DNA of 64,000 nucleotides from WLJO01 sp945889085 (GTDB lineage Bacteria; Actinomycetota; Acidimicrobiia; Acidimicrobiales; Ilumatobacteraceae): contig CAMDBM010000005.1 of assembly GCA_945889085.1 (NCBI GenBank), positions 1 to 64,000 on the forward strand, in the 5' to 3' direction. Below, piece after piece: positions 55,808 through 64,000 of the stretch; the stretch's first letter is position 1; each line of letters opens with the position of its first letter. Below the pieces are notes generated by a model. The model saw only the letters and a program-made list of their open reading frames with translations, searched no databases and was not told where the DNA came from. A program made the position numbers and the translations under genes.

Positions 55808-58606
55808 TCAGTTGCCGAAGAGCGCGTCGAGAACGCCGGAGTCGCGGACGCGCGACCGGTTCGCCCCTGCGACGCGGTAAACCGTCGCCCCTGCCGGATC
55901 GACCGAGAGGCTGATGCTTCCGCTGCCGAGCAACGCGGTGAGCGTGGTATCGACGTCGATCCTGTCCGCAAGTGACGCCAGGTCCTCTCTGGACGCCGAA
56001 CCGTGACGAGTGAGCCAGCGGAACAGCGTGCGCTCGGCCTCTGGACGATCGAGGATCCCGGCGACACCGCTCGAGATCGCCAGGCGGTGGAGGCTGCGCA
56101 CGACCACTGTGGAGCGGGCCCGGGCGGTCATCGTCCTCGTGCCGGGGGCGGCGGTGTCGAAATCGCCGAAGTGGAACCCGGGATGGATGCTCGCGATGCG
56201 CCGACCGCCGGAGACGAGGTCCACCACGCCGTCCACCACGAGGTAGAGATGGTTGGCAGGTTCGTGCTCGGCGAAGATGATCTCGTCGGGCTCGAAGCGC
56301 TCCGTAAGTAGTCGCTTGCCGAGCGAGCGCAACGTGGACGGGGACAGTTGCGCCAGCGAGGGCACAGCGGCGAACTCGTCGATCGGGTCCCCGCCCTCGA
56401 CGAGTCGGGTCCACAGGGCGGCGAACGGGCCATTGGACGCGAGGAGATCGGAACGGGTTCCCTGCTCGACGACCGATCCGTTGCGGAGGCACAGCACGTT
56501 GTCGGTGTCGGACACGAGATCGAGGCGGTCCGTGGTCACCAGAACGATCCGCCCGGTGAGGTGCGAGCGCAGCGTCGCCCACAGGTCCTCGGCCACCTCT
56601 CGGTCCACAAGCCGGCTCGGATCGGTGATGACGACGATGCGGGCGTTGCTGAGGAGCACTCGACCGAGCGCAATGCGAACGCGTACCTCGGCAGCGATCC
56701 GGGTTCGTGCCCTCCCGATCACCGTCTGCACACCGTCGCTCTGTTCGGCTATCCAGGCATCGAGGCCGCACCCGGCGGTTGCAGCGGCGAGCGAGGCGGG
56801 GTCGGCGTCCGGTCGGCCCCACGACAGGTTCTCGGCGATGGTCCCCTCGAACACGGTGGGATTCTCGGGGATCACCGCAATGCCGCGGCGCAGGTGTTCG
56901 GTGTCGACGTTGGAGAGATCGACGCCATCGACGGTCACACGGCCGCGCTGCGGGATCTCCAGTCCGGCGGCAATGCTCATCACGCTCGGGATGCCGCTGC
57001 CGGCGAGACCGACCAGCACGGTCCAGGTGTTCGGCGTTGCGTGGAGTCTCACGTCGGAACAGCCGGGGGACCCGTCGGGGCACGTAGTTGACACGGAGTC
57101 GAGCGCCAGCACCCCGGGGGCATCGGGCAGCGGCACAGGTATCTCTGGGGAGGGGCGCAGGAGCGGAGCGGCCAGCACACGACGGAGACGCCGCATGTAG
57201 GGCGCCGCCTCCTGGAGATCGACGATCATCGGCGGGAGGGCCTCGAGAGCAGCCGCAACCTCTCGGACGTACAGGATGATTGCAGCCGCCTCCGCAAGGG
57301 TGAGTTGGTCGCGCGCGAATCCCACGATTGCGATCGCGGCGAGCACACCGAGCTGGCCGATTCCGAATGCCGAGAGGCGGAAGGACTCGCCGAACACCTC
57401 CACGCGGCGAACTTGGCGGATCACTGCGTCGGCCTTCGCCGTGAACCTCCGCTGTTCGGTCGCCTCGGCGCGGATCGATCGTGTCCCCACGGCGGACGCG
57501 ATCGCGTCGTCGACCACCTCGCTCATAGCGGTGTTGAGGTCGAGGCGTTCGTGCGCCAAGCGTGACCAGCGATTCGCGATCGCCCTGCGGAGGATCTCGA
57601 AGAAGGCAATGACCCCGAGCATCAGGAGCCCGATACCCAGGTCGATGTACAGCAGCAGCGAGGTGGACAGCAGCAGCGCGGCCACCGCCGGCACCCCACT
57701 TGTCTGCGCCTTCAACAGCGCCTCGGTCACCTTCTCCACGTAGGAGGTACACCTGCTGACCATGCTCGGGCGCGCGAGGGCACCCGCCTCGACCAGAGCG
57801 GAGTTGTGGATCCGGTCGAACACGGCGTCCTGAAGCCTGCGCGCGCTGGCGAGTGTGGAGCGCTGGGCGAGGAACAGCGCAACGGCGCGGAGCGCAAAGA
57901 TGGCCAGCAGCACGATTGCGAACCGAACCAGCTCGAATCGGAAGCGGTCGCGCTGCCAAGCAACCCGTTGCTGGAGAGCCGTCTGGTCCTCGAGCAGCAC
58001 CCCGATGACGTAGTTGAACGCCTTGCCCGTCGCAAGGTCTGGGTTGTCGAGCGCTCGAGCGCGCAGGTCGTCGAGGTCGCGCCGGCGGATCGTCGGTGCG
58101 TCGAGCAGTCCGTCGGCGATCGTCTCCCATCCCGGCTCTGGATCGTCGATGGACGGGAGTCGCTCGGTCCGGTACGTCAGGTTGCCCGGGAAGAGTGCAT
58201 TGAGCACCTCGTCGGCGCCGGTCACGCGCAAGCGGTCGTCCGCTGCCCGCACGGCCTTTCCCGCTGCGATGCGCTCCATCGGTGTCAGCAGCACCGGGGC
58301 GAGCATCGTCTGGGTGGCTTTCTGCAGCGCGATCGGGTCAACAACGAATTGTTTGATGGCGCTGGCCGATCCCGAGGAACTGAGTGCTGCCTCGAGCAGG
58401 TTGCCGATCTGGAGCGGGATCAGTGCCGTACCGGTGAAGAACGCGATCGAAACGACGATCTGCACGGCGACGAGCAGGCGCCTGCCGCGGGTAAACGGCC
58501 AGAACGCCCGGACCATCTCCCAGACACGGGCCTCGCCCGCAAAGCGCGGGTGGAGCCGTTCGAGGTGTTCGGACGATTCCCCGTCCTCGATCACAACGTC
58601 TGCCAC
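55808..58606 (-). CDS. ABC exporter-like protein with degenerate ATPase and fused cyclic-nucleotide-binding domain
   Basis: The 932-residue protein has an ABC-exporter membrane domain (helices near 42-62, 226-250, 308-345, 410-440; a large ~140-residue insertion between the first and second helices), a nucleotide-binding-domain fold (about 500-730) and a CAP-type cyclic-nucleotide-binding domain (about 765-860, ending in FHFGDFDTAAPGTRTMTARA). The ATPase motifs are broken: the Walker A Lys is missing (GLAGSGIPS, about 535), LSGGQ is replaced by RIAAEVRVR (about 635), Walker B lacks its Glu (VVITDPSRL, about 655) and the H-loop His is Thr (VTTDRLDL). The fold remains and codons are normal, so it is a pseudo-ABC protein, not a decayed gene. 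Probably a membrane sensor or scaffold. The GTG start has TAGGTT 8 nt upstream. Confidence 0.82.
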   Translation of the reverse strand: MADVVIEDGESSEHLERLHPRFAGEARVWEMVRAFWPFTRGRRLLVAVQIVVSIAFFTGTALIPLQIGNLLEAALSSSGSASAIKQFVVDPIALQKATQTMLAPVLLTPMERIAAGKAVRAADDRLRVTGADEVLNALFPGNLTYRTERLPSIDDPEPGWETIADGLLDAPTIRRRDLDDLRARALDNPDLATGKAFNYVIGVLLEDQTALQQRVAWQRDRFRFELVRFAIVLLAIFALRAVALFLAQRSTLASARRLQDAVFDRIHNSALVEAGALARPSMVSRCTSYVEKVTEALLKAQTSGVPAVAALLLSTSLLLYIDLGIGLLMLGVIAFFEILRRAIANRWSRLAHERLDLNTAMSEVVDDAIASAVGTRSIRAEATEQRRFTAKADAVIRQVRRVEVFGESFRLSAFGIGQLGVLAAIAIVGFARDQLTLAEAAAIILYVREVAAALEALPPMIVDLQEAAPYMRRLRRVLAAPLLRPSPEIPVPLPDAPGVLALDSVSTTCPDGSPGCSDVRLHATPNTWTVLVGLAGSGIPSVMSIAAGLEIPQRGRVTVDGVDLSNVDTEHLRRGIAVIPENPTVFEGTIAENLSWGRPDADPASLAAATAGCGLDAWIAEQSDGVQTVIGRARTRIAAEVRVRIALGRVLLSNARIVVITDPSRLVDREVAEDLWATLRSHLTGRIVLVTTDRLDLVSDTDNVLCLRNGSVVEQGTRSDLLASNGPFAALWTRLVEGGDPIDEFAAVPSLAQLSPSTLRSLGKRLLTERFEPDEIIFAEHEPANHLYLVVDGVVDLVSGGRRIASIHPGFHFGDFDTAAPGTRTMTARARSTVVVRSLHRLAISSGVAGILDRPEAERTLFRWLTRHGSASREDLASLADRIDVDTTLTALLGSGSISLSVDPAGATVYRVAGANRSRVRDSGVLDALFGN

Positions 58607-58699
58607 GGTGCTCCAACCTAGTGCTGGCTACGTGACTGCCCGGTAGACGGAGCGGTAACGAGCGGCCAAATCATCGAGGCCGAACCGCTCCCCCCGGGA

Positions 58700-61288
58700 T
58701 CAGGCGGTAACCGTGGCGCCGAAGAAACCGCGGATCGCGGTGGCCATCTCCGCACGCACCGACGCGCCCGAGGGCAGGACGTCTACCATCGAGATGGACG
58801 TGTGAAGATGGCCGCGGCACTGCAGGTGCTTCACCTTTACCCCTGCTTTGGTGAGGGCCTCGGCATAGGCGTTTCCCTCGTCGCGGAGCGGATCGAACTC
58901 GGCGGTGACCACCATGGCGGGCGGCAGGCCGGCGAGGCTCTTCGCGAGGAGCGGTGATGCCTTCGGGTCGAGGCGCTCCTCCTTCGTGGCGTAGTGATCC
59001 CAGAACCAGTCCATGAGGTTCTGGGTGAGGATGAACCCCTCGCCATTGCCCGTGTAGGACGGCCACTTCTTGCTGCCGTCGGTGACAGGTGTGAGCAATA
59101 GCTGGCCGGAGAGCGCCGGACCGGCACTGTCCCGTGCGAGCTGGCTGACGACTGCGGCGAGGTTGGCCCCAGCGCTCCAACCGGCAACCGCAAGCTTGCC
59201 CGGGATCCCGCCGAGTTCGGTGACGTGATCGGCAACCCACTTGAGCGCAGCAAAGGCGTCGTCTGCGGCCGCCGGGAAACGGTCCTCGGGGGCATGTCGG
59301 TAGTTCACCGACACGATGAGGGCATCCGAGCGGTCACAGAGGTCGCGGACCATCGGGTCGTCCGAGGTTGCACTGCCGAGCACCCAACCACCACCGTGGT
59401 AGTACACGACTACCGGGTGCGGTCCCTTGCTCTTCGGGCGGAACAGACGGTACTCGAGGGTGTTGCCGGCGGCGCCGGGCAGCGTGCCGTCGGCGATCTC
59501 GCCCACCTCGGGGCCAGCGGGCCGTCCGGCGCTCATCATGTCGCCGAAGGCACGTGCCTCCACGGCAGACATGCTCTCGAAGAGCGGGATCTCCATGGTG
59601 GACATCGCCTGGAGCAGCAGTTCAACGTCGGGCATCAACTGCTTGATCTTTCCGTCGTTCACCGCAGTGCCCTTGGGGCCCTTGCGCTCGAACCCGAGGT
59701 AGCCACGGCGGACCACCTCGTCGCAGGTGGTGCGGTACGAACCGACACCACCGGCGTACGGCATGAATACGCGCGGCTTGCCCGGCACGTTGGCGCCGAC
59801 GTACCAGGAGTTCGCCTTGAGCATCAGGGAGATGTCGCCGTAGTCGTTGGTGTGCTGCACCCACGAGTCCTGAGCGGTCTGGGTCGGCTCGATGGTGGTG
59901 AAGCCTTCGCCGCGGAGGTTGACGATGCAGTCCGTGATCCAGTCGACGTGCTGCTCGATCGAGATGATCATGTTGGAGAGCACCGACGGGCTCTGCGGGC
60001 CGGTGACCATGAACAGGTTCGGGAAGTCCTTGGCCATGAGGCCGAGGTACGTGTGGGGACCGGCTTCCCACGCCTTCTTCAGCGTGTTGCCGTTCCTGCC
60101 CTCGATGTCCACACTCACCATGGCACCCGTCATCGCGTCGAAGCCGGTGGCGAACACGATGGCATCGAACTCGAACGACTCGTCCTGGGTGTCGATGCCG
60201 GTCTCGGTGATCGTCTTGAGCGAGTTCTTGCGGATGTTGACGAGGCGCACGTGCTCAAGGTTGTAGGTGGCGTAATAGTTCGTGTCCACGCACAGGCGCT
60301 TGGTGCCGATGGGGTACGTCTTCGGGCAGAGGTCCTCGGCCGTCTCCGGGTTCTTCACGGTGGCGCGGATCTTGTTGCGCACGAACTCGGCGAGGTACTC
60401 GTTTGCGATGGGGTTGATCATGTGGTCCGAGAAGCAGCCGAGGAACTCGACGAGGCCACTCTTGGCCCACGCTTCTTCGTAGATGCGGTTGCGCTCCTCG
60501 TCGCTCACGCTCAACGCGCTCACGGTGGTGGGCGTGTGCTTCACACCGCCAGCGGATTCGCGCTGGGCCTGGCGGAAGCCGTCACGGTCGGACCAGTACT
60601 CGTCGAGAACGGTCTCGGGAACGGGTCCGTTGTACGCGGGGATCGAGAAACTGGGCGTGCGCTGGAACACGGTGAGCGATTTGGCCTGCGACGCGATGAT
60701 CGGGATGGACTGGATGGCCGACGACCCGGTACCGATGACCGCGACGCGCTTGCCGGTGAAGTCCACGCCCTCGTGCGGCCAGCGACTCGTGAGGTAGGTG
60801 GCCCCCTTGAAGCGGTTCTTGCCCTCGATGTCTACATCCTTGGGCACCGACAGCGTGCCGGAGGCCATGACGTAGTACTTGGCCGTGATGGTGTCGCCCG
60901 TGGAGGTGTGGATCGTCCAGCGCTCGGTCTTGTCGTCCCACTTGGCGGACTCCACCTTGGTGGTGAACTCGATGTCCTTGCGGAGGTCGTAGCGCTCTGA
61001 GATGTGCTGGGCGTACTTGAGTAGTTCGGGCTGGGGCGAGTACTTCTCGGTCCACTTCCAGTCCTTCTCGAGCTGGGGGTCGAACGTCATCGAGTACTCG
61101 ACGCTCTGGATGTCTACGCGTGCGCCCGGGTAGCGGTTCCAGAACCAGGTTCCGCCTACATCTGTGCCGGCCTCAAGCACCTTGACGGAGAAGCCGAGGG
61201 GGCGAAGTTTGTAGAGCAGGTACATGCCGGAAAAGCCCGCACCCACCACCACGACGTCCAGTTCCCGCTGTGATCCACTGTTCGACAT
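58700..61288 (-). CDS. Baeyer-Villiger-type flavin monooxygenase fused to HSL-family esterase
   Basis: The 862-residue protein combines two enzymes. Residues ~1-540 are a flavin monooxygenase: VVVGAGFSGMYLLYKL, GGTWFWNRYPGARVD, the FMO/BVMO segment FKGATYLTSRWP (about 160-171) and a second dinucleotide fold VAVIGTGSSAIQ (about 182-193). Residues ~600-862 are a hormone-sensitive-lipase-type hydrolase: YYHGGGWVLG (about 627-636), GWSAGANLA (Ser near 702), FDPLRDEG and CRGHLHTS. A BVMO makes an ester from a ketone and the fused esterase can cleave it, giving net ketone-to-acid-plus-alcohol conversion. The BVMO fingerprint FxGxxxHxxxWP has Leu in place of His. ATG 61288 has AGGGG 8 nt upstream. 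Confidence 0.88.
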   Translation of the reverse strand: MSNSGSQRELDVVVVGAGFSGMYLLYKLRPLGFSVKVLEAGTDVGGTWFWNRYPGARVDIQSVEYSMTFDPQLEKDWKWTEKYSPQPELLKYAQHISERYDLRKDIEFTTKVESAKWDDKTERWTIHTSTGDTITAKYYVMASGTLSVPKDVDIEGKNRFKGATYLTSRWPHEGVDFTGKRVAVIGTGSSAIQSIPIIASQAKSLTVFQRTPSFSIPAYNGPVPETVLDEYWSDRDGFRQAQRESAGGVKHTPTTVSALSVSDEERNRIYEEAWAKSGLVEFLGCFSDHMINPIANEYLAEFVRNKIRATVKNPETAEDLCPKTYPIGTKRLCVDTNYYATYNLEHVRLVNIRKNSLKTITETGIDTQDESFEFDAIVFATGFDAMTGAMVSVDIEGRNGNTLKKAWEAGPHTYLGLMAKDFPNLFMVTGPQSPSVLSNMIISIEQHVDWITDCIVNLRGEGFTTIEPTQTAQDSWVQHTNDYGDISLMLKANSWYVGANVPGKPRVFMPYAGGVGSYRTTCDEVVRRGYLGFERKGPKGTAVNDGKIKQLMPDVELLLQAMSTMEIPLFESMSAVEARAFGDMMSAGRPAGPEVGEIADGTLPGAAGNTLEYRLFRPKSKGPHPVVVYYHGGGWVLGSATSDDPMVRDLCDRSDALIVSVNYRHAPEDRFPAAADDAFAALKWVADHVTELGGIPGKLAVAGWSAGANLAAVVSQLARDSAGPALSGQLLLTPVTDGSKKWPSYTGNGEGFILTQNLMDWFWDHYATKEERLDPKASPLLAKSLAGLPPAMVVTAEFDPLRDEGNAYAEALTKAGVKVKHLQCRGHLHTSISMVDVLPSGASVRAEMATAIRGFFGATVTA

Positions 61289-61418
61289 CTGAAATCCCCT
61301 CGTTCCCGGTCGGCCCATCCCGTGGTCGACAACACGAGGATTCTCGCACAGGGACCCCCGCCGTCTACCAGTCGCCCCCGGAGAACGTCGGTGTGTGGGA
61401 CGGGACTTTCCGGAGGCG

Positions 61419-62270
61419 TCAGGCGCCGGAAGCCGCCGGGTAGGTGAGACAGTCGACTGCCCGGTTCTCGAGCGGGTTCTCCTCGGCAGTTATCTTCCAC
61501 CCGATGCAGGGCGGGATCGGGTTCTTCGGGCCGTCGTCGCTGTCGAAGCCGAGGTTCTTCCAGGTGCCGTAGAACTCGGCGACGGTCTCTTTGCTGAAGA
61601 TCGCCGGTGCCATGAATGCGCCGGTTGCGCCATTGATGAGCCCGAAGTGGATGTGAGCACCCTCGCTGCCCTTGGGCAGGAACATGTAGCCGATCACGTC
61701 GCCCCTGCTGACGCGATCGCCCTCCTTGACCGCGATGAAGGTGCGGTAGAAACCGGGCGACGGTTCCTTGACCAACGGCTCGATGCTGTACTCGAAGTCG
61801 ATGACGGAGGTGCCGTCGGTGGCGATGGAGAGGTTGATCCCGTACCGATCGTCGTCGCCGACGGCAAGGGTGTCGGTGACGCTGCTCACGATCCCGTCGG
61901 CGACTGCGTAGATCGGCGGGTAGTTGCTCGGGGCGGTGCCGCCCTGGGGCCACTCCTCGAAGCCCGTCCCGAACACGATGTGGGCACCCGGGTGCGGGGA
62001 CACAGCGTTCTTACCCTTGAACGGGAAGCCCGAGCGAATGAGCACGGTGTCCACGGGCAGGCGATTGCTCGGGCTCTCCCGGAACGAATTGATGCTCGGA
62101 AGGCCGTTCGCGGCCGTCGTACCGGTGGTGGACGTGCTGGCTGGCGCGGTGGTCGTGGTGAGCCCCGCAGGATCGGGCGACGACGATCCGCATGACGAGA
62201 GGGCGATCGCGGCCGTGACGGCGAGGACGATCGGACGGACGCAACGTCGGGCGGTGGAAGCGGAGGGCAC
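61419..62270 (-). CDS. M23-like peptidase family lipoprotein
   Basis: The 283-residue product begins VPSASTARRCVRPIVLAVTAAIALSSCGSSS, a lipoprotein signal with Cys near residue 27, then a Thr-rich linker. The later part looks like a LytM/M23 beta fold: SPHPGAHIVFGTGFEEW, PPIYAVADGIVSSV (about 139-152), FIAVKEGDRVSRGDVIGYMFLPKGSEGAHIHFGLI (about 195-229). GAHIHFGL carries the H-x-H of M23, but the first motif has HPGAH in place of HxxxD, so peptidase activity is uncertain. The GTG at 62270 has TACAGT 6 nt upstream; longer starts would bury the signal peptide. Confidence 0.75.
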   Translation of the reverse strand: MPSASTARRCVRPIVLAVTAAIALSSCGSSSPDPAGLTTTTAPASTSTTGTTAANGLPSINSFRESPSNRLPVDTVLIRSGFPFKGKNAVSPHPGAHIVFGTGFEEWPQGGTAPSNYPPIYAVADGIVSSVTDTLAVGDDDRYGINLSIATDGTSVIDFEYSIEPLVKEPSPGFYRTFIAVKEGDRVSRGDVIGYMFLPKGSEGAHIHFGLINGATGAFMAPAIFSKETVAEFYGTWKNLGFDSDDGPKNPIPPCIGWKITAEENPLENRAVDCLTYPAASGA

Positions 62271-62276
62271 GGTGCA

Positions 62277-62282
62277 ACTGTA
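62277..62282 (-). promoter_or_regulatory. -10 box of the M23-like gene
   Basis: TACAGT on the minus strand ends 6 nt before the GTG at 62270, directly upstream of the signal peptide codons. Confidence 0.5.
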
Positions 62283-62385
62283 GTGAGCCTGCGTCCACCG
62301 GTGCCGGGGCACCCGGACACGGTGGGCCTTTGCCGCCGCCTGCTTCAGCGGCGATTCCGTACACGTAAAGGTCGAGCGCCGACGA

Positions 62386-63228
62386 TCAGCCCGCCGGGGC
62401 GACGACGTTGTTGCGGATGGTGCCGATCCCCTCGATCCACGATTCGACGACATCGCCCACCTGGAGGTAGCGGGGCGGCTTGCGTGCCGCTCCGACCCCT
62501 GCTGGCGTGCCGGTGAAGATGACGTCCCCGGGCAGGAGCGGGAGAACGGCCGAGAGCTGCTCGACCAGTGCGGGGATCGAGAAGATGAGGTCGTTGGTAC
62601 GCGATTGCTGCATCACCTCGCCGTTGACCCGGCAGCCGAGCTCGAGATTGCCGGGGTCGGTGAACTCGTCGGGCGTGACCAGACAGGGTCCGATGGGCCC
62701 GAATCCGCGGAATGACTTGCCGAGGGAGAACTGCGCACCCGCGGCGCGCTGGACGGTGCGCTCAGAGAAGTCCTGGCCGACCGCTAGCCCGGCGATGTGG
62801 CCCCATGCGTCTGCCGCGCTCGCCCGGTCGGCGCGATTGCCGATGATCGCAACGAGTTCCACCTCCCAGTCCATCGTGTTCCCCGGACGCTCGACCGGGT
62901 CGAATGGACCGGCGAGGCTCGCCGGGAACTTGGTGAAGGTGGCAGGGATGCGGGGGATCTCCATTCCCGACTCCTCGGCGTGCGCCCGGTAATTGAGTCC
63001 GATCGCGAAGACCTGGCGCGGTGCTGGAACCGGGGATCTGAGCGTGGCCTCATCAATCGGTGTGGCCATCGCTGGGTTGAGCGTATTCGCGAAGACGCGG
63101 AACGCGTCCCACTTCTCGTACAGCGCCTGAGGGCTGCTCGAGAACCAGCCGTTCGAGGAGCGCTGGACGTCGATGCCCCCTCCGTTCGCGAGGATCGTTG
63201 CCCGTCCACCCACGTTTGCCAGCCGCAT
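62386..63228 (-). CDS. Fumarylacetoacetate hydrolase family protein
   Basis: The 280-residue enzyme has the FAH core: PRQVFAIGLNYRAHAEESG (about 70-88), FTKFPASLAGPFDPV, the metal-binding DWEVELVAIIG (about 118-128, E-x-E), GLAVGQDFSERTVQ (Asp ligand, about 147-160), GKSFRGFGPIGPCLVTPDE and FTGTPAGVG (about 240-248). Members hydrolyse or decarboxylate 1,3-dicarbonyl acids in aromatic catabolism. The substrate is unknown. The 157 bp between it and the DUF4239 gene, and the 115 bp before the lipoprotein gene, show no further ORF. Confidence 0.92.
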   Translation of the reverse strand: MRLANVGGRATILANGGGIDVQRSSNGWFSSSPQALYEKWDAFRVFANTLNPAMATPIDEATLRSPVPAPRQVFAIGLNYRAHAEESGMEIPRIPATFTKFPASLAGPFDPVERPGNTMDWEVELVAIIGNRADRASAADAWGHIAGLAVGQDFSERTVQRAAGAQFSLGKSFRGFGPIGPCLVTPDEFTDPGNLELGCRVNGEVMQQSRTNDLIFSIPALVEQLSAVLPLLPGDVIFTGTPAGVGAARKPPRYLQVGDVVESWIEGIGTIRNNVVAPAG

Positions 63229-63357
63229 GTCAGTTCTCCCACGTCGGGGGCAGAGACTTCTATAGGCGATTGGATGTCGTCAAACCAGTCCGGGGATCTG
63301 CAACAGATGCCTCGCCGTCAACGACGCAATTCACCCGATGCTGCCAGCAGGTCGGGA

Positions 63358-64000
63358 TCAGCCCAGTGAAACGGCCGGAACCGCTGGTGGCAGGTCCATC
63401 AGTGCACGGGTGTCCTCGAGCGGGGTGGAGGGCACCCGGATGTAGCCACGCTTGGGGCGATCGAGGTCGACCGAGACGAAGAGGATGAAGATCACGAACA
63501 GGGCGGCGACCATGGTGATTCCGATACCCCGGCCGATCATGCTCAGGTACATGGCGAGCACCGCGAGGGCGACCGCGCTCCCGATGATCTCGAGCAGCAG
63601 CACCGGGGTGGGCACGAGGTTCCGGAGCGACGCGACTCGGTCCGCGTGAACGTCGAACATCGGGTTGAGCGACTCGACGTACAGTCGGGACGCGTTGCCG
63701 ATTGGGTCGGCCGCAAGCGCGACACCCGCCTCGGTCCAGAGTCGGCGCTGGAGCGAGGCGATCAGGGTGCGGGAGGCCTCGAACCGAGCGGATCTGGGTA
63801 CCTGGTTGGCCAGGGCGATCGCGACGTCTGCGTAGTCCTTGAGCAGCGCGAGCGAACGGCTGCGGGCAGGCTCGGTGAGGGTCTGCGCACGTAGGTATGT
63901 GGTGCCGATGTCGTCGGCCTCCTGAACCACGAGCAAGCGGCGCTCCTCGAATCGGTCGACGGCCATCGCGAGACCGAACGCCAGCAGCAGGGCGACGAGT
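63358..64000 (-). CDS. DUF4239 (bestrophin-like) membrane protein, N-terminus beyond right edge
   Basis: The frame is open to the window edge: upstream of the first in-window ATG (63966) the reading LVALLLAFGLAMAVDRFEERR continues a membrane helix, so the true start lies outside. The in-window part contains the DUF4239 features: RFEERRLLVVQEADDIGTTYLRAQTL, a middle region with LWTEAG, and two C-terminal helices (VPTPVLLLEIIGSAVALAVLAMYL and GIGITMVAALFVIFILFVSVDLDRPKRGYIRV). The DxDRPxxG ending of the last helix is characteristic. Function is unknown; some relatives resemble anion channels. Confidence 0.8.
   Translation of the reverse strand, partial: LVALLLAFGLAMAVDRFEERRLLVVQEADDIGTTYLRAQTLTEPARSRSLALLKDYADVAIALANQVPRSARFEASRTLIASLQRRLWTEAGVALAADPIGNASRLYVESLNPMFDVHADRVASLRNLVPTPVLLLEIIGSAVALAVLAMYLSMIGRGIGITMVAALFVIFILFVSVDLDRPKRGYIRVPSTPLEDTRALMDLPPAVPAVSLG

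Noticed and set aside
55752..58130. A ~790-codon minus-strand frame overlapping the ABC-like gene
   Set aside because: It is Arg/Pro/Ser-rich without any motif and lies in another frame of the clearly coding 932-residue gene.
1..64000. CRISPR arrays, insertion sequences, integrase or attachment sites near the tRNAs
   Set aside because: No regularly spaced repeats, transposase-like frames, terminal inverted repeats or duplicated tRNA ends were seen; both tRNAs are flanked by ordinary genes and terminators.

Overview
The window is a dense, high-GC stretch of chromosome from an aerobic actinobacterium, most likely of the Acidimicrobiia type. The evidence is a SepX/GlpR-like divisome gene next to moaC, a SURF1 cytochrome-oxidase assembly factor, a SAM-I/SAM-IV-clan riboswitch before metX, many acyl-CoA/CoA-transferase genes, and very many apparently leaderless promoters (a TANNNT box 6-8 nt before ATG or GTG). 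I see no insertion sequence, phage gene, CRISPR array or rRNA. The class-level assignment is inference.

Layout. 1-2.3 kb: partial apbE, moaC, sepX/glpR-like, tRNA-Ala(CGC) with terminator, YceI protein. 2.3-10.7 kb: MarR regulator, VOC protein, histidine phosphatase, GMC oxidoreductase, SURF1, DUF4262, riboswitch plus metX, small membrane proteins, EamA exporter, tRNA-Gly(GCC). 10.8-16.9 kb: SGNH-like secreted protein, both subunits of an N,N-dimethylformamidase, RimI-like acetyltransferase, acyl-CoA ligase, secreted phospholipase A2. 16.9-26.7 kb: alpha/beta hydrolase, a large secreted subtilisin, and a surface/glycan group (GT2, OafA-SGNH acyltransferase, DUF1003, GT4), then a pirin. 26.8-37.8 kb: amidohydrolase, carotenoid-oxygenase-family enzyme, sulfatase, a branched-chain-type ABC importer (binding lipoprotein, fused LivH-LivM permease, LivG, LivF), acyl-CoA dehydrogenase and FMN reductase. 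37.7-46.2 kb: enoyl-CoA hydratase and thiolase, a TlpA/MPT53-like lipoprotein with an in-frame TGA, two divergent AI-2E-family permeases, and a minus-strand catabolic operon (CoA-transferase, LvaB-like, LvaA-like, enoyl-CoA hydratase). 46.2-55.8 kb: a PhnD-like protein translationally coupled to a TusA-like/di-iron fusion, an FtsH-like protease, an AT-rich palindrome-rich spacer, alcohol dehydrogenase, enoyl-CoA hydratase, a second subtilisin with FnIII repeats, dienelactone hydrolase. 55.8-64 kb: an ABC exporter-like protein with degenerate ATPase motifs and a fused cyclic-nucleotide-binding domain, a Baeyer-Villiger monooxygenase-esterase fusion, M23-like lipoprotein, FAH-family enzyme, partial DUF4239.

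How it fits together. The recurring theme is uptake and beta-oxidation-like breakdown of varied organic acids: LivKHMGF uptake, acyl-CoA ligase, acyl-CoA dehydrogenase, three enoyl-CoA hydratases, thiolase, CoA-transferase and a probable 4-hydroxyacyl-CoA kinase pair, fed by oxygenases and hydrolases (carotenoid oxygenase, BVMO-esterase, amidohydrolase, FAH, DMFase). A second theme is the cell surface. The strongest novelty is at 39.8-40.3 kb: a thioredoxin-fold lipoprotein whose first active-site Cys codon is TGA, followed by a SECIS-like hairpin, which indicates a UxxC selenoprotein.
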